A stretch of 32,477 bases of DNA from Candidatus Aenigmatarchaeota archaeon (lineage in GTDB: Archaea > Aenigmatarchaeota > Aenigmatarchaeia > QMZP01 > JAFGSV01), in contig JAGGXP010000009.1 of assembly GCA_021163005.1 (NCBI GenBank), positions 1-32,477 on the forward strand, written 5' to 3'. A program made the position numbers and the translations under genes. The notes under the pieces are model-generated. The model searched no databases. It saw only the letters and a list, made by a program, of their open reading frames with translations, and had not been told where the DNA came from. Positions 1 through 9,813 of the stretch are shown piece by piece. Position 1 is the stretch's first letter. Every line of letters begins with the position of its first letter.

Positions 1-999
1 CCTGTCAAGGAAGTAGGCGAGCCGAAGACTGCCTGGGACGGCATGGACGCGAACTTCTATAACCTCACTGAGTTCTGCCAGACCGAGGGCAACTGCTGGA
101 GAACCACGATACTGACCCCGATAAACCTCGCATGCGTTGACCCAGAGCCACACCCGGTGGACCATGAGACCGTGTGCTTCAATGTGGAACTCGATGGTGA
201 TGATTACACAAGCACTTACTGTGAAGGATATGGCGGGGAAATAGGCGAGGATGGATTCTGCTGCCTTGACAGGGAGCTTGAAACACCATTCCACTTCGGC
301 GAAGTGTCAGAGCACAACCTCAAGTATTACTGTGTCGATGCCCTCGGGAACAAGGGACCGATAGACGACGAGAAGTTCAAGGTCGAAGACACAGCATTCG
401 AGATACAGCTGAACAAGAAGTGGAACCTTATCTCTGTTCCTGTAAGGCTGCTTGACGACAGCATGGACGATGTGTTCAAGGACGTGGCTGACACAGTTGA
501 AACAGTCTGGACCTACGACGGCGAGACCGGCTTGTGGTCCGTCTACACGCCTGACGGCAATCCAGCCAACGACGACCTGACGACCATGATGCCTGGATGG
601 GGTTACTGGGTGCTTTCGAAAGACGACGACCTGCTGGTCATAGGCGGAAGCCTAATGAGCCCTGCGATACTGCCGCCGAGCAAGCCCATTGTTGCCGGAT
701 GGAACCTCATAGGATACTACGGGTCGGATGGTGCACCAACCGGGGATAATGGTTATCCGGGCTACTACGGACCCGATGGAAACGGCATGCCGGCAGACTG
801 CGCCCTCAACAGCCTTGGTATTTCAATATGGGACAAGGGATTCACATCGCTCTGGACATACTGGGAACCGGACAATCCGGACCTCTGGAAGCCTCTGGAC
901 AAGTATGAGTGGATGGATCCCGGAGCGGGATACTGGCTGCTGGCACAGGAAGACGGCACATACGCACCATCAACGACATGTGAATGGTTCCTGTACTAA
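1..999 (+). CDS. 3' part of a secreted/surface protein (5' end outside window)
   Basis: Reading frame is open from base 1 through the first ATG at 43 to the stop at 999. Repeated 'WNLIS/WNLIG...GYW' type modules and acidic composition typical of exported archaeal proteins. Confidence 0.7.
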   Translation, partial: PVKEVGEPKTAWDGMDANFYNLTEFCQTEGNCWRTTILTPINLACVDPEPHPVDHETVCFNVELDGDDYTSTYCEGYGGEIGEDGFCCLDRELETPFHFGEVSEHNLKYYCVDALGNKGPIDDEKFKVEDTAFEIQLNKKWNLISVPVRLLDDSMDDVFKDVADTVETVWTYDGETGLWSVYTPDGNPANDDLTTMMPGWGYWVLSKDDDLLVIGGSLMSPAILPPSKPIVAGWNLIGYYGSDGAPTGDNGYPGYYGPDGNGMPADCALNSLGISIWDKGFTSLWTYWEPDNPDLWKPLDKYEWMDPGAGYWLLAQEDGTYAPSTTCEWFLY

Positions 1000-1045
1000 A
1001 GCTATTTAAAGCTTAGTTCTTTACTTTTATTATTACTATATGTGA

Positions 1046-2725
1046 GTGAAAACTATGGATAATAAGCTCCTGCAGTTGATTTTAGGCACCGTGTTTTTTG
1101 CCATGCTCAGCACTTCTGCTGTGGCTCAGCTCGGCGTTCCGCATCAGTTCTTCGGGATGGTCAATGCCAATGGTGCAACAGCCCCTGACGGCCTGACAGT
1201 ATCTGCCAAGATAGACGGGAGCGAAGTAGCCAGCACGACGACCATAGCAGGGGCTTACGGCCTCAAGCCTGGAGATATTTTCTATATAGAAGACCCTGAT
1301 GGGAACAGGAACGGGGATGTAATAGAATTCTACGTCAACGGGATAAAGGCCGCGGAATATGTTTTCAACACTGGCGGAAGCACACAACTTGACCTTTCTG
1401 TTTCAGGAGACCTGGGAATCTGCGGTGACGGGCACTGCAACGATGAGGAGAATTCTTCAAACTGTGAAGCAGATTGCGGTCCCCACCAGTTCTTCGGTGA
1501 TGTACTTGTGAATAACATTTCAGCTCCTGACGGTATAATAATCAAAGCCAAACTTTTGGATGAAGAGATTGCAAACACGACAACCAATAACGGCTCATAT
1601 GGCATCGGGAATGGAAACGAATTCCTGATTCACGACTATGGTGGGGAAATGAGCGGAAAAACTATAGAATTCTTCGTTGCCGATAAAGAAGCAGGTGAGT
1701 ACATGTTTAGCAACTGGGGATTTACTGAACTGCAGTTTTCCGTTAGCGGTGATTTCGGTGTTTGTGGTGATAATTACTGTAGAGATGATGATGAGGATTG
1801 TGAAACATGTAGCACGGATTGCGGTCCATGCATACCAATAATATCAGGGAGCCATGGCTTTTATGGTACCGTAGTGTACAATGAGGGAACTCCGGTTTCC
1901 GATGGTGTCGAAGTCTCTTCATATATAAATGATACATTATCTGGAAACACTACAGTACAAAACGGGACATATGGCTATCCTGATGGATTCTACGTTGAAG
2001 GAGCTACTGACGGGGATGTAATTAAATTTTATGTTGGTGATGCCTTGGTTACCGATTATATTTTTCAGGGCGGTACCATAACAAAATTGGATCTAATCCG
2101 GCCTGATACATGTGGGGACGGTTTATGCACCGGATCAGAAACATGCTCTTCCTGCCAGGCAGACTGCGGCAAATGCACGACCACTGGCGGCGGCTCGACC
2201 GGCAGAAGCGGAAGCAGCAGCGGGTCAGGCGGCGGAATAGTACAGCCGGCTCCGTGTGTTGAGAACTGGTCATGCTCTGAGTGGAGCATCTGCTCTCAGA
2301 AAGGGACGCAGCTGAGGACATGCAATGACCTTAACGCCTGCGGCACAGAAGAAAACAAGCCTGTAGAGAAACAGTCATGCACCTACGACTTAAAGGCTGA
2401 GATGCAGGTCTGCTCGCCGGGAACAACGATGTGCGTCGGCGATGACCTGAGGGAATGCCGGGACAACAGCTGGAAGACCATCAAGACGTGCGAATATGGT
2501 TGCGATTCGGATGCACTCCTGTGCAAGACTGCATCCGGCGGTGTTGAGACGCAGGGATTTTTCGATTATATAGGAACCTTTTTCAGAGGACTTTTCGGAG
2601 GCGGCAACGAACCGGCTGAGGTCTCAGTGACAGGACAGTCGGTTGGAAGTTCGGGTCTGCTCATCTTTGGCGCTGCCATAGCGGTAGTGCTGGCCGGATT
2701 CGTGTTCTTCTTCATCAGGAAATAA
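1046..2725 (+). CDS. Secreted, C-terminally membrane-anchored protein with three repeats of a beta domain followed by Cys-rich CGDGxC...C..DCG modules
   Basis: GTG or ATG(1055) start, signal-peptide-like N-terminus, repeats 'HQFFGMVNANGATAPDG', 'HQFFGDVLVNNISAPDG', 'HGFYGTVVYNEGTPVSDG', C-terminal TM 'LLIFGAAIAVVLAGFVFFFIRK'. Confidence 0.8.
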   Translation: MKTMDNKLLQLILGTVFFAMLSTSAVAQLGVPHQFFGMVNANGATAPDGLTVSAKIDGSEVASTTTIAGAYGLKPGDIFYIEDPDGNRNGDVIEFYVNGIKAAEYVFNTGGSTQLDLSVSGDLGICGDGHCNDEENSSNCEADCGPHQFFGDVLVNNISAPDGIIIKAKLLDEEIANTTTNNGSYGIGNGNEFLIHDYGGEMSGKTIEFFVADKEAGEYMFSNWGFTELQFSVSGDFGVCGDNYCRDDDEDCETCSTDCGPCIPIISGSHGFYGTVVYNEGTPVSDGVEVSSYINDTLSGNTTVQNGTYGYPDGFYVEGATDGDVIKFYVGDALVTDYIFQGGTITKLDLIRPDTCGDGLCTGSETCSSCQADCGKCTTTGGGSTGRSGSSSGSGGGIVQPAPCVENWSCSEWSICSQKGTQLRTCNDLNACGTEENKPVEKQSCTYDLKAEMQVCSPGTTMCVGDDLRECRDNSWKTIKTCEYGCDSDALLCKTASGGVETQGFFDYIGTFFRGLFGGGNEPAEVSVTGQSVGSSGLLIFGAAIAVVLAGFVFFFIRK

Positions 2726-2898
2726 AGATTAAAAAAGCCAAAAAAAGGCCTTTTAACACACATTCCACGGATTGATACCCAGTCTTCTACATCTCTTTTG
2801 AATAACGCTGAAAACGGCTTTTTTTATCCCTGTCAGAAGCAGTCCTGATTGCTGCTTCACTTGTAATATTTAAGTATTCCCTGCGGCAAACATATAAT

Positions 2899-4881
2899 AT
2901 GAGCAAAACCGGTATTGTTGCGGCTTTTGTACTGTTTCTCATGTTTGCACAGGCTGCAAGTGCAGAGAATATATGCGACAGCCAGCGGCTGCCTTTCTAT
3001 CCGTCGGTTAACTCAAGCATGATTCTTGTCATACCCACGAGCGAGGTCAGTTCCAGGCTGTCAGAGCTTTCAGGTCCGGTCTCAATAGGCTGGGAGGCAA
3101 GGGATGCCTCACTTTACACAGTCCGCTGGGGCTCTATGCACAAGTTTGGAGACTGCTGGATATGCGAGTTCTCCGGAACCGATTCCAACTTCAACGGGAA
3201 CTGCGGGGCAACACCCTTTATGGAAGGCGGTCAGTACAACATATATTTCTATGCAGACGACTTCAGCCACGACATTGAATTCAACAGGTCCATGCTTATC
3301 TACACCCAGAGGATGACAACAGGCGTCAATGTCGGCGACGACGGCGTCGTCTACATAACAGCAGACACACCGACAAGCACAGAGGACGTCTGGCTGACCT
3401 TATTCAATGCAGACGACGGGGAGATGGTGACAGGCTTCGACAAGGTAAACCTCACCCAGACGCCGTTCCCGGGCAGGTACACGTTCGAGATAAACTCGCT
3501 CTCCACGGGCAGGTATTACGCTGTCTTTGGCTTCAGGACCACAAGTGGTGAGGGCGGAGGCGACCTGGCAAAGTTTGAGATAGAAAGCCAGGCGCTCAGC
3601 CTGTCTACAGACAAAGAATCCTACTACATAGGTGAAGAGATTGTCATAAGCGGCAAGACGACATACAGCCAGGTTTCGGCAAGCATAAAGACGCCCGACG
3701 GGAAGACCGAATCGCTCGGAACCGCGGATGCAATAAACCAGCAGTACACTTTTGTATTACACAGTGACGGAACCTATGAAGAAGGAGACTATGAGATAAC
3801 CGCAACTGCGGGCGGCAACACGGCAAAGCACACATTCAGCCTGAAAAAGCTGCTGAGCGTTTCACCGCTTTCGCTTACATTCGACATCTACGACACAGAA
3901 ACAGCTGTCACCAGAAACGTGAGCATACAGAACCTTGGCAACGACTCACTGTCACTTTCTTCCGCCACAGAGACCCTCGGCAGCTATGTTTCCACGGAAT
4001 TCGGCAAAGCCGCGCTTAACGGGCTTGGAAGCACAACACTTTCCGTTACCATTAATCCGACTTCACTTTCCGAAAGCCTTACAGGAAAGGTCATAGTCAA
4101 GGCAGGAGACACCATCTCAATACCCGTAGGGGTTAATGTGAACCTCAAGACTCAGACAGGGACGTCGCAGGAAGGCGAAGGGGAGATAAGGGTCACCCCT
4201 GCTCTGTGGCAGGAAGACAGCTGCATTCCGGACTCGCCTGTGTCAAAGACATTCAGCGTTCAGGCAGTCGGCGCGGATGCAGGAGACTTCGATTATGATG
4301 CTTCGGGCGTTGACGTGACTGACATAGAACTGCCGGACTCAGTCGCTAAGGGGACATACGGCAGCATAGATATAGAGGTCACACCGTCAAAAATCAACGA
4401 ATACGGTCAGATAGTGGTCTCAAGCAGTTTAGGCACATCGACAATATATGTCAGCTTTAAATGCACAGAGGACGTGTCTAATGACCTCACAACACTGACT
4501 GAGGATTTAAACGAACTCAAGCTTTCTTATTCAGAACTCTTCACAGACAATGATGTAGGGAACATATTCTCTTTCATCAACAACAACATCGATTCAGCGA
4601 CAAGCAGCCTTGAAACCGGCGACTACGCGGCTGCGCACGAGTACTATCAAAGCGCGAAGGCACGATACGAAACGCTCGATTCCTTGCTGGAATATATCAA
4701 AAACACCGCTCCGGCAGGAGGGGGAGAGGGCTCGCCTGTTGTGACATGGATAATAGTCATAATTGTTCTGGCCGTTCTTGGGGTCTTGGGTTATGTTGCG
4801 TACACGAAATACGGTTCAAAGCTTCTCAAGAAGGGTGAAAGCGCTCCCGAAGACGAGGATGTTGACGAAGAGCTTTACTGA
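2899..4881 (+). CDS. Exported membrane-anchored protein with Ig-like/COG1470-like beta domains
   Basis: Signal peptide, beta-rich body, C-terminal TM 'VVTWIIVIIVLAVLGVLGYVAYTKY' plus acidic tail. Confidence 0.75.
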   Translation: MSKTGIVAAFVLFLMFAQAASAENICDSQRLPFYPSVNSSMILVIPTSEVSSRLSELSGPVSIGWEARDASLYTVRWGSMHKFGDCWICEFSGTDSNFNGNCGATPFMEGGQYNIYFYADDFSHDIEFNRSMLIYTQRMTTGVNVGDDGVVYITADTPTSTEDVWLTLFNADDGEMVTGFDKVNLTQTPFPGRYTFEINSLSTGRYYAVFGFRTTSGEGGGDLAKFEIESQALSLSTDKESYYIGEEIVISGKTTYSQVSASIKTPDGKTESLGTADAINQQYTFVLHSDGTYEEGDYEITATAGGNTAKHTFSLKKLLSVSPLSLTFDIYDTETAVTRNVSIQNLGNDSLSLSSATETLGSYVSTEFGKAALNGLGSTTLSVTINPTSLSESLTGKVIVKAGDTISIPVGVNVNLKTQTGTSQEGEGEIRVTPALWQEDSCIPDSPVSKTFSVQAVGADAGDFDYDASGVDVTDIELPDSVAKGTYGSIDIEVTPSKINEYGQIVVSSSLGTSTIYVSFKCTEDVSNDLTTLTEDLNELKLSYSELFTDNDVGNIFSFINNNIDSATSSLETGDYAAAHEYYQSAKARYETLDSLLEYIKNTAPAGGGEGSPVVTWIIVIIVLAVLGVLGYVAYTKYGSKLLKKGESAPEDEDVDEELY

Positions 4882-4918
4882 AGCAAACTTTTTTTAATAC
4901 AGGAACAAAGAATCTACA

Positions 4919-5587
4919 ATGAAATGCCCGAGATGTGGATACGAGATTAAAGATGAATGGAAGTTCTGCCCCAACTGCGGACTTAGGAAGGGAGGGGATC
5001 CCATGGACGCATTTGGAAGGGACCTCTTCAGCCAGCTGTTTGGAAGGATGAAGAACTCCTTCAGCGACTTCGACGAGTTCGACAGGATGTTCGAAAAGAA
5101 TTTTCAGGCCATAGACCTTTCGCCATTGATAAGAAAGGTTTCCGAGAACGCGCGCGAAAAGCCGAAGACGCGCGGATTCACAGTCCGCATAAAGACAGGC
5201 ACGGGCATGCAGCCGAAGATTGACATAAGGACACAGGGCGACGTGAAACCAGAGATGGTTGAAAAGGAAATAGAGAGGCGTTTCGGCTTCAGGCCGTCGC
5301 TGAAAAAGGCGGTCCAGAAGATTCCATCAATAAGGGGCGGCGCACCGAAGGTTACAGAGGAGCCGCAGGCGGATGTGAAACGCATAGGCGACAGGATAAT
5401 AGTCGACATAAAGCTGCCTGAAGTCAAAAGTGAGGAAAACATAGACGTCAAGGAGCTTAGCTCCTCAGTTGAGGTCAAGGCAGCAGCCGGCGAAAAGGCA
5501 TATTTCAAGATAATAACCAAGCCTGAGAACTTCAGGCTCACGCAGAAGTCTTTCAGCAACGGAACACTGCATCTGGAATTTTTATAA
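4919..5587 (+). CDS. Zinc-ribbon protein with C-terminal Hsp20/CS-like beta domain
   Basis: N-terminal 'MKCPRCGYEIKDEWKFCPNCGLRKGG'; C-terminal 'GDRIIVDIKLPEVKSEENIDVKELSSSVEVKA...FRLTQKSFSNGTLHLEFL' has the pattern of alpha-crystallin/CS domains. Confidence 0.65.
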   Translation: MKCPRCGYEIKDEWKFCPNCGLRKGGDPMDAFGRDLFSQLFGRMKNSFSDFDEFDRMFEKNFQAIDLSPLIRKVSENAREKPKTRGFTVRIKTGTGMQPKIDIRTQGDVKPEMVEKEIERRFGFRPSLKKAVQKIPSIRGGAPKVTEEPQADVKRIGDRIIVDIKLPEVKSEENIDVKELSSSVEVKAAAGEKAYFKIITKPENFRLTQKSFSNGTLHLEFL

Positions 5588-5618
5588 AAAGGGTTGCCGC
5601 CAAAAGCTGACGGCTGAA

Positions 5619-5921
5619 TTATTTCTTCTTTGCAGTCTTTCTCTTCCTGGAAGTGACGGCCTTCTTGACGTCTTCTTCAACCTTTTCTTCCTCGAGAGAG
5701 AACTCTTTGCTGGCCTTGAGCTCGTCTGCCTCAAGCCACACGACAAAAAGACCTGCAAGAATAAGCAGAGCGGGAATGACACCAGTCACTACAACGACGA
5801 AGTTGTGCCACCACGAAATGCTTATGCCCGTCCATTTGTTGCCGTAGACTGAATCAACGAACAGACCGAAGCCGACTGCTATTATGAAAAGTCCTATGAG
5901 GATTTTCACAGCAGCATGCAT
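5619..5921 (-). CDS. Small membrane protein, two TM segments, Lys-rich tail
   Basis: Two hydrophobic segments and 'KKAVTSRKRKTAKKK' C-terminus; divergent from L15e. Confidence 0.6.
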   Translation of the reverse strand: MHAAVKILIGLFIIAVGFGLFVDSVYGNKWTGISISWWHNFVVVVTGVIPALLILAGLFVVWLEADELKASKEFSLEEEKVEEDVKKAVTSRKRKTAKKK

Positions 5922-6012
5922 ACAATCACCTCTAATTTATATAACTGTTAACGAAGAGATAAATATATTTATTAATCAATATTTATAAGCTTTGTAATCA
6001 AAAAGTGATGTT

Positions 6013-6534
6013 ATGTATAAGTATCTGAAAGCCCTATGGAAGAAGCCCTCGGAAGGCATGGGAGAAATACACAAATCACGGCTGGTGAAGTGGAGAACCG
6101 AGCCCGTTGTGACAAAGCTGGAAAGGCCTACGCGCATCGACAGGGCAAGAAGCCTTGGCTACAGGGCCAAGCAGGGTGTCATAGTATCAAGGGTAAGGGT
6201 CAACCGCGGAGGAAGGAAGACACCAGACGTGGCCGGTGGCAGGCGGCCGAGGAGGTCCGGACGCTTTTTCACGCTCAACAAGTCCAAGCAGCAGGTGGCC
6301 GAGGAAAAGGCTACCAAGAAATACAAGAACATGGAAGTAGTGAATTCCTACTGGGTCGGCGAGGACGGGAAGTACAAGTGGTACGAGGTAATACTTGCCG
6401 ACAGGTCCCATCCGTCGGTGAAAAGCAACAGGAACCTGAAGGCTGTGACATCCAGCCGTGGAAGGGTTACAAGGGGCCTCACGTCATCAGGAAAGAAATC
6501 CCGCGGCCTTCAGCACAAGGGAAAGAAAGGATAA
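6013..6534 (+). CDS. rpl15e: 50S ribosomal protein L15e
   Basis: 'MYKYLKALWKKPSEGMGEIHKSRLVKWRTEPVVTKLERPTRIDRARSLGYRAKQGVIVSRVRVNRGGRKTPDVAGGRRPRR...' is characteristic of L15e. Confidence 0.97.
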   Translation: MYKYLKALWKKPSEGMGEIHKSRLVKWRTEPVVTKLERPTRIDRARSLGYRAKQGVIVSRVRVNRGGRKTPDVAGGRRPRRSGRFFTLNKSKQQVAEEKATKKYKNMEVVNSYWVGEDGKYKWYEVILADRSHPSVKSNRNLKAVTSSRGRVTRGLTSSGKKSRGLQHKGKKG

Positions 6535-6567
6535 TACAACACAAATTAAAGAAGCTGTTTATAACTG

Positions 6568-7407
6568 CTAGTTCCCGCTGAACGAATACCTGAACTGCTC
6601 ATCCTTCTTCTTTCTCACAGAAATCTTCGAAAGCTTGTGCTTTACCTTTCTTTTGTAGTGCTCCCTTCTGAAAGCCAGAACCATCGTTATTACACCGAGC
6701 ACGATGCCGGTGATGAACATACCCGGAATCTGCGTGCTCACCAGCGAACCTGTAAGTGAGCTGAGCTTTTTGTTCTCTTCCCTGAATTCTGTGTACTTCT
6801 TTTCAGCTTCCTGAAGGTTTTCCTTCAGATTAGTGTTCTCCTTCTCCAGCTCATCGAGGTTTTTTTGGTATTCATATATCTCTTCAACCTTCTTGGTCAT
6901 ATTGTACTGGAGCGTCACTACCTGAACTCTGAGCATCCTTATGTCAGATGTCAGGTCGGAAATCCTGTCCCTCAATGTGTTTATCTGCTTGTCCACGGCG
7001 TCCATTTCCTGATAGGCCTTGGCGTCTTCAAGTTTTATGCTTACCTTGATTCTCAGCTTTGTGAGTGTTTCGCTTCCTGCCTTTATTGCACCTTCATATT
7101 CACCCAGGCTGGTGTCTTCAGGAACGGCTATGGTGACAAGTATATATGTCTGGCCCGGAAAGATGTCGTATGTGGTGTGGTTTCCCCAGAAGCGCACCCA
7201 GTCAGCAATTTCACCTGCTGTTGATATTTCTGTGATTTCACTGACATCCTGAATTACCACAGGAATTTCAATTAAAGAGCCTTTCTCCATGGTGAGCACT
7301 ATGCTCTTCTGGCTGTCTATTGCAGAAACTGCGGAGCACTGCGGAAAAGCCAGCAAAGATGCCATCACACAGAAAAACAGCAGATAAAGGAAAGACCTCA
7401 TAAGCAT
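6568..7407 (-). CDS. Exported protein with long coiled coil and C-terminal TM
   Basis: Signal peptide, heptad-like segment 'INTLRDRISDLTSDIRMLRVQVVTLQYNMTKKVEEIYEYQKNLDELEKENTNLKENLQEAEKKYTEFREENKKL', TM 'GMFITGIVLGVITMVLAF'. Confidence 0.7.
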   Translation of the reverse strand: MLMRSFLYLLFFCVMASLLAFPQCSAVSAIDSQKSIVLTMEKGSLIEIPVVIQDVSEITEISTAGEIADWVRFWGNHTTYDIFPGQTYILVTIAVPEDTSLGEYEGAIKAGSETLTKLRIKVSIKLEDAKAYQEMDAVDKQINTLRDRISDLTSDIRMLRVQVVTLQYNMTKKVEEIYEYQKNLDELEKENTNLKENLQEAEKKYTEFREENKKLSSLTGSLVSTQIPGMFITGIVLGVITMVLAFRREHYKRKVKHKLSKISVRKKKDEQFRYSFSGN

Positions 7408-7421
7408 ATTTTGTAGATAAA

Positions 7422-7859
7422 CTATAAATCCTTTTCCATCTTGTATCTTTTCGGGACATAACCGAGCTTTCTGTAAAGGCTGACAGCTGTGTCATTGGCT
7501 ATGGTGACAGTCAGCTTGACCTTACCTATGCCCGATAGCCTGAAGTACTCCTCTGCCGCGGCTATCAGCTGCTTTGCTATTCCCTGTCCCCTGTAGCCCC
7601 TCTTGACGAAGAGGTGTTCAATCCTGCCGAACCTGCCGACACTGCTCTCAACAACCTTGAACCAGATGTATCCGACCACATGCCCGTTTTCCTCAGCGAC
7701 CCTCACGCCGTTGGGATTCTTTTCTGCGCTTAACAGGAATATCCTCCTGAACAGTGCCTCATTGAAATTGCTGCCAGGAAAATTCTCTTTCACGCTCTCC
7801 CTTTTGAAAGCGCATATAATGTCGATGTCATCCATTGAGAATGCCCTTATCGTTACCAT
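7422..7859 (-). CDS. GNAT family N-acetyltransferase
   Basis: 'IEHLFVKRGYRGQGIAKQLIAAAEEYF...LTVTIANDTAVSLYRKLGYVPKRYKMEKDL': motif A RGxGIA and C-terminal GNAT pattern. Confidence 0.9.
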   Translation of the reverse strand: MVTIRAFSMDDIDIICAFKRESVKENFPGSNFNEALFRRIFLLSAEKNPNGVRVAEENGHVVGYIWFKVVESSVGRFGRIEHLFVKRGYRGQGIAKQLIAAAEEYFRLSGIGKVKLTVTIANDTAVSLYRKLGYVPKRYKMEKDL

Positions 7860-7892
7860 AGAAATTAATTAGCCGAAATCGGTTAAATGCTT

Positions 7893-8888
7893 TTAGAAAT
7901 CTTCGCTGAGATACTCTGTGATTTTGCGCATGGGTTTTATGGCGTTCACCAGCTCAAGTATTATCTCCGAAGCCTCGTTTGGGTACCAATGCCCGAGGAA
8001 GCCGTTGAGCTCTATGGCTATGACGTTCTTTCTTCTGTATATTCTCTTGGCCTGCGTTCTCGCATGCCTGCCCTTGAATATGGATTCGATGGTCACCCTC
8101 GGGCTGCCGGCGTTTTTCAGGGCGGATTTCACAGCGAGCATGAAGTTCTTCTCAGTGAAATGTGTTTCAAGCTTTTTCAGATATTTCTGCTCTGCGTACT
8201 TCCTTATGACTTTGAGGTCGTTTTTCAGGTGGGTGAGATATTCTGCCTTTATGTTTTTGGTGTCGAGGCCGCCGTATATCTCTGATATCCTTTCCAGTAT
8301 CCTCTTTTGCTGAAGATAGACGTTGTTCTTGTAGTTATCGGCTATGGAGTAGAAGAAGTCCGCATACTTCCTGTTTATCCTTCTGACTATCGGAACCAGC
8401 AGCTTCCTGCTGAAGCCGTAGTCCTCGTATGCTATTATGTCCATTATGCTTGGATAGTTCTTTATCCTCGTGAATTTGGTGTGCATGAAAACCACGGTGT
8501 GCCCGGCTGACCCGACCTCTGACCAGAAGTCCTTGTAGGCTTTTAGTCTCCTTGCGTGGTCGCGTCTGTCAGCGGCCGTCCATGCATACTGTTCCCTGTA
8601 TTCCTCCAGCTTCCCTGGATTTTCGTCATTCATGAACCACCGGAAGTAGTCCAGAGACTTCTTCGGTGGCGGAGGATTCCTGTTGAAGTCTATGCCCAGG
8701 GCCCTCTTCCTTGGAATGGTGGAGACAATGAACTTTCCCCCAACCTTGAGCCAGCACAGGCTTGCCACTGTGTCCGAGTTGTCATCCCTCGATGTTGGGG
8801 TCTCGAGCGCCGGCCCTGAATGCGGAGTAACCCACGTGACTTCTTTGTTCCCGTTTTCATAAACAACAAAACCCGGCCTTATCTTCAT
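7893..8888 (-). CDS. N-formylglutamate amidohydrolase-like protein, paralog 2
   Basis: ATG at 8888 (the track start at 8960 overlaps the upstream gene). 'TPHSGPALETPTSRDDNSDTVASLCW...RALGIDFNRNP...DHARRLKAYKDFW...IAIELNGFLGHWYP' fits the FGase layout (PHSG, D, D-x-NR, C-terminal E strand). TGA-c-ATG junction with the upstream paralog. Confidence 0.6.
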   Translation of the reverse strand: MKIRPGFVVYENGNKEVTWVTPHSGPALETPTSRDDNSDTVASLCWLKVGGKFIVSTIPRKRALGIDFNRNPPPPKKSLDYFRWFMNDENPGKLEEYREQYAWTAADRRDHARRLKAYKDFWSEVGSAGHTVVFMHTKFTRIKNYPSIMDIIAYEDYGFSRKLLVPIVRRINRKYADFFYSIADNYKNNVYLQQKRILERISEIYGGLDTKNIKAEYLTHLKNDLKVIRKYAEQKYLKKLETHFTEKNFMLAVKSALKNAGSPRVTIESIFKGRHARTQAKRIYRRKNVIAIELNGFLGHWYPNEASEIILELVNAIKPMRKITEYLSEDF

Positions 8889-8889
8889 G

Positions 8890-9792
8890 TCAGACACCTG
8901 CCAGCTCCTCTGTGACCATGCACAGCATCTCAGCGGCGACATCGGGATACCAGAAACCAAGGAACGACGTCACCTCGGCCTGAATGATGTTCTTCCCCCT
9001 GAGCTCCGGATTTTCAATGCCGTAAGACTTGCTGCCGCTGAAAATATTCCTGTATGTTATTTTCGGTGAAATGCCTTTCATGAACCTGCCTATGGCCTCA
9101 TCAATCTCACTGTTTTTCCGGACACCCAGTATGGATTTGTGCCTCTCGATATTGTTCACGAATTCCGTTTCTATCTCATCCGGAGGAGTCCTCTCTATAA
9201 AATCGATGTTCCTCTTTTCCTCGAGCTGCATGAATCTCGTCATGTCGGGCTTTATGCTTCTGAGGAATTTCGCGTAGCGCATGTTCACCTTTCTTACAGT
9301 GTTTTCCACAGCTTTCCCGTCGAAGCCGCGCGTGAGCAGGTCCATCACGCTTCCGGCAGTTGAGGGCGTGGTGAACATCCTGTGGACCATCACAGCTGTG
9401 TTGTATGCGCCGACCTCCGTCCAGAATGCCCTGTAAACCCCCAGCCGGCTTTCATGGTCCCTGCGGTCAGCTGCCACCCACGCGTACTTCTTTCTGTAAT
9501 CGTAGCAGGCGTCCTGCTCTTTCACATTTCCGGCGTATTTTCGGAACATGCTTATGGCAGTCTCCGCGTCCGGCGCTGCCCTGTTCAGGTCCACGCCGAG
9601 GTCGCGCATCCTGCTGACATTTGATATGACAAGCCTGCCGCCCAGTTTTTCCCAGCAAAGATGCGCCACGAGGTCACTCCTGTCATCCCGGGAATCAGAA
9701 AACCTAAGGCTCGGCCCGGAATGCGGGGACGCCCAGCATATATCCCCTTCACCATCCATCACCGTGAATCCAGGAAGAAACCTTATGACCAT
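8890..9792 (-). CDS. N-formylglutamate amidohydrolase-like protein, paralog 1
   Basis: 'SPHSGPSLRFSDSRDDRSDLVAHLCW...SRMRDLGVDLNRAAP...AWVAADRRDHESRLGVYRAFWTEVG...IIQAEVTSFLGFWYPDVAAEML'; clear paralog of the next gene. Confidence 0.6.
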   Translation of the reverse strand: MVIRFLPGFTVMDGEGDICWASPHSGPSLRFSDSRDDRSDLVAHLCWEKLGGRLVISNVSRMRDLGVDLNRAAPDAETAISMFRKYAGNVKEQDACYDYRKKYAWVAADRRDHESRLGVYRAFWTEVGAYNTAVMVHRMFTTPSTAGSVMDLLTRGFDGKAVENTVRKVNMRYAKFLRSIKPDMTRFMQLEEKRNIDFIERTPPDEIETEFVNNIERHKSILGVRKNSEIDEAIGRFMKGISPKITYRNIFSGSKSYGIENPELRGKNIIQAEVTSFLGFWYPDVAAEMLCMVTEELAGV

Positions 9793-9813
9793 AAGGATAT
9801 TATGTTCCGGATT

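Noticed and set aside
2836-2858. Inverted repeat GAAGCAG-N9-CTGCTTC between surface genes
   Set aside because: Short stem with no T-run immediately after; could be a terminator or operator, but not supportable alone.
6036-6581. 181-aa ORF overlapping L15e
   Set aside because: Alternative frame of a clear ribosomal protein gene.
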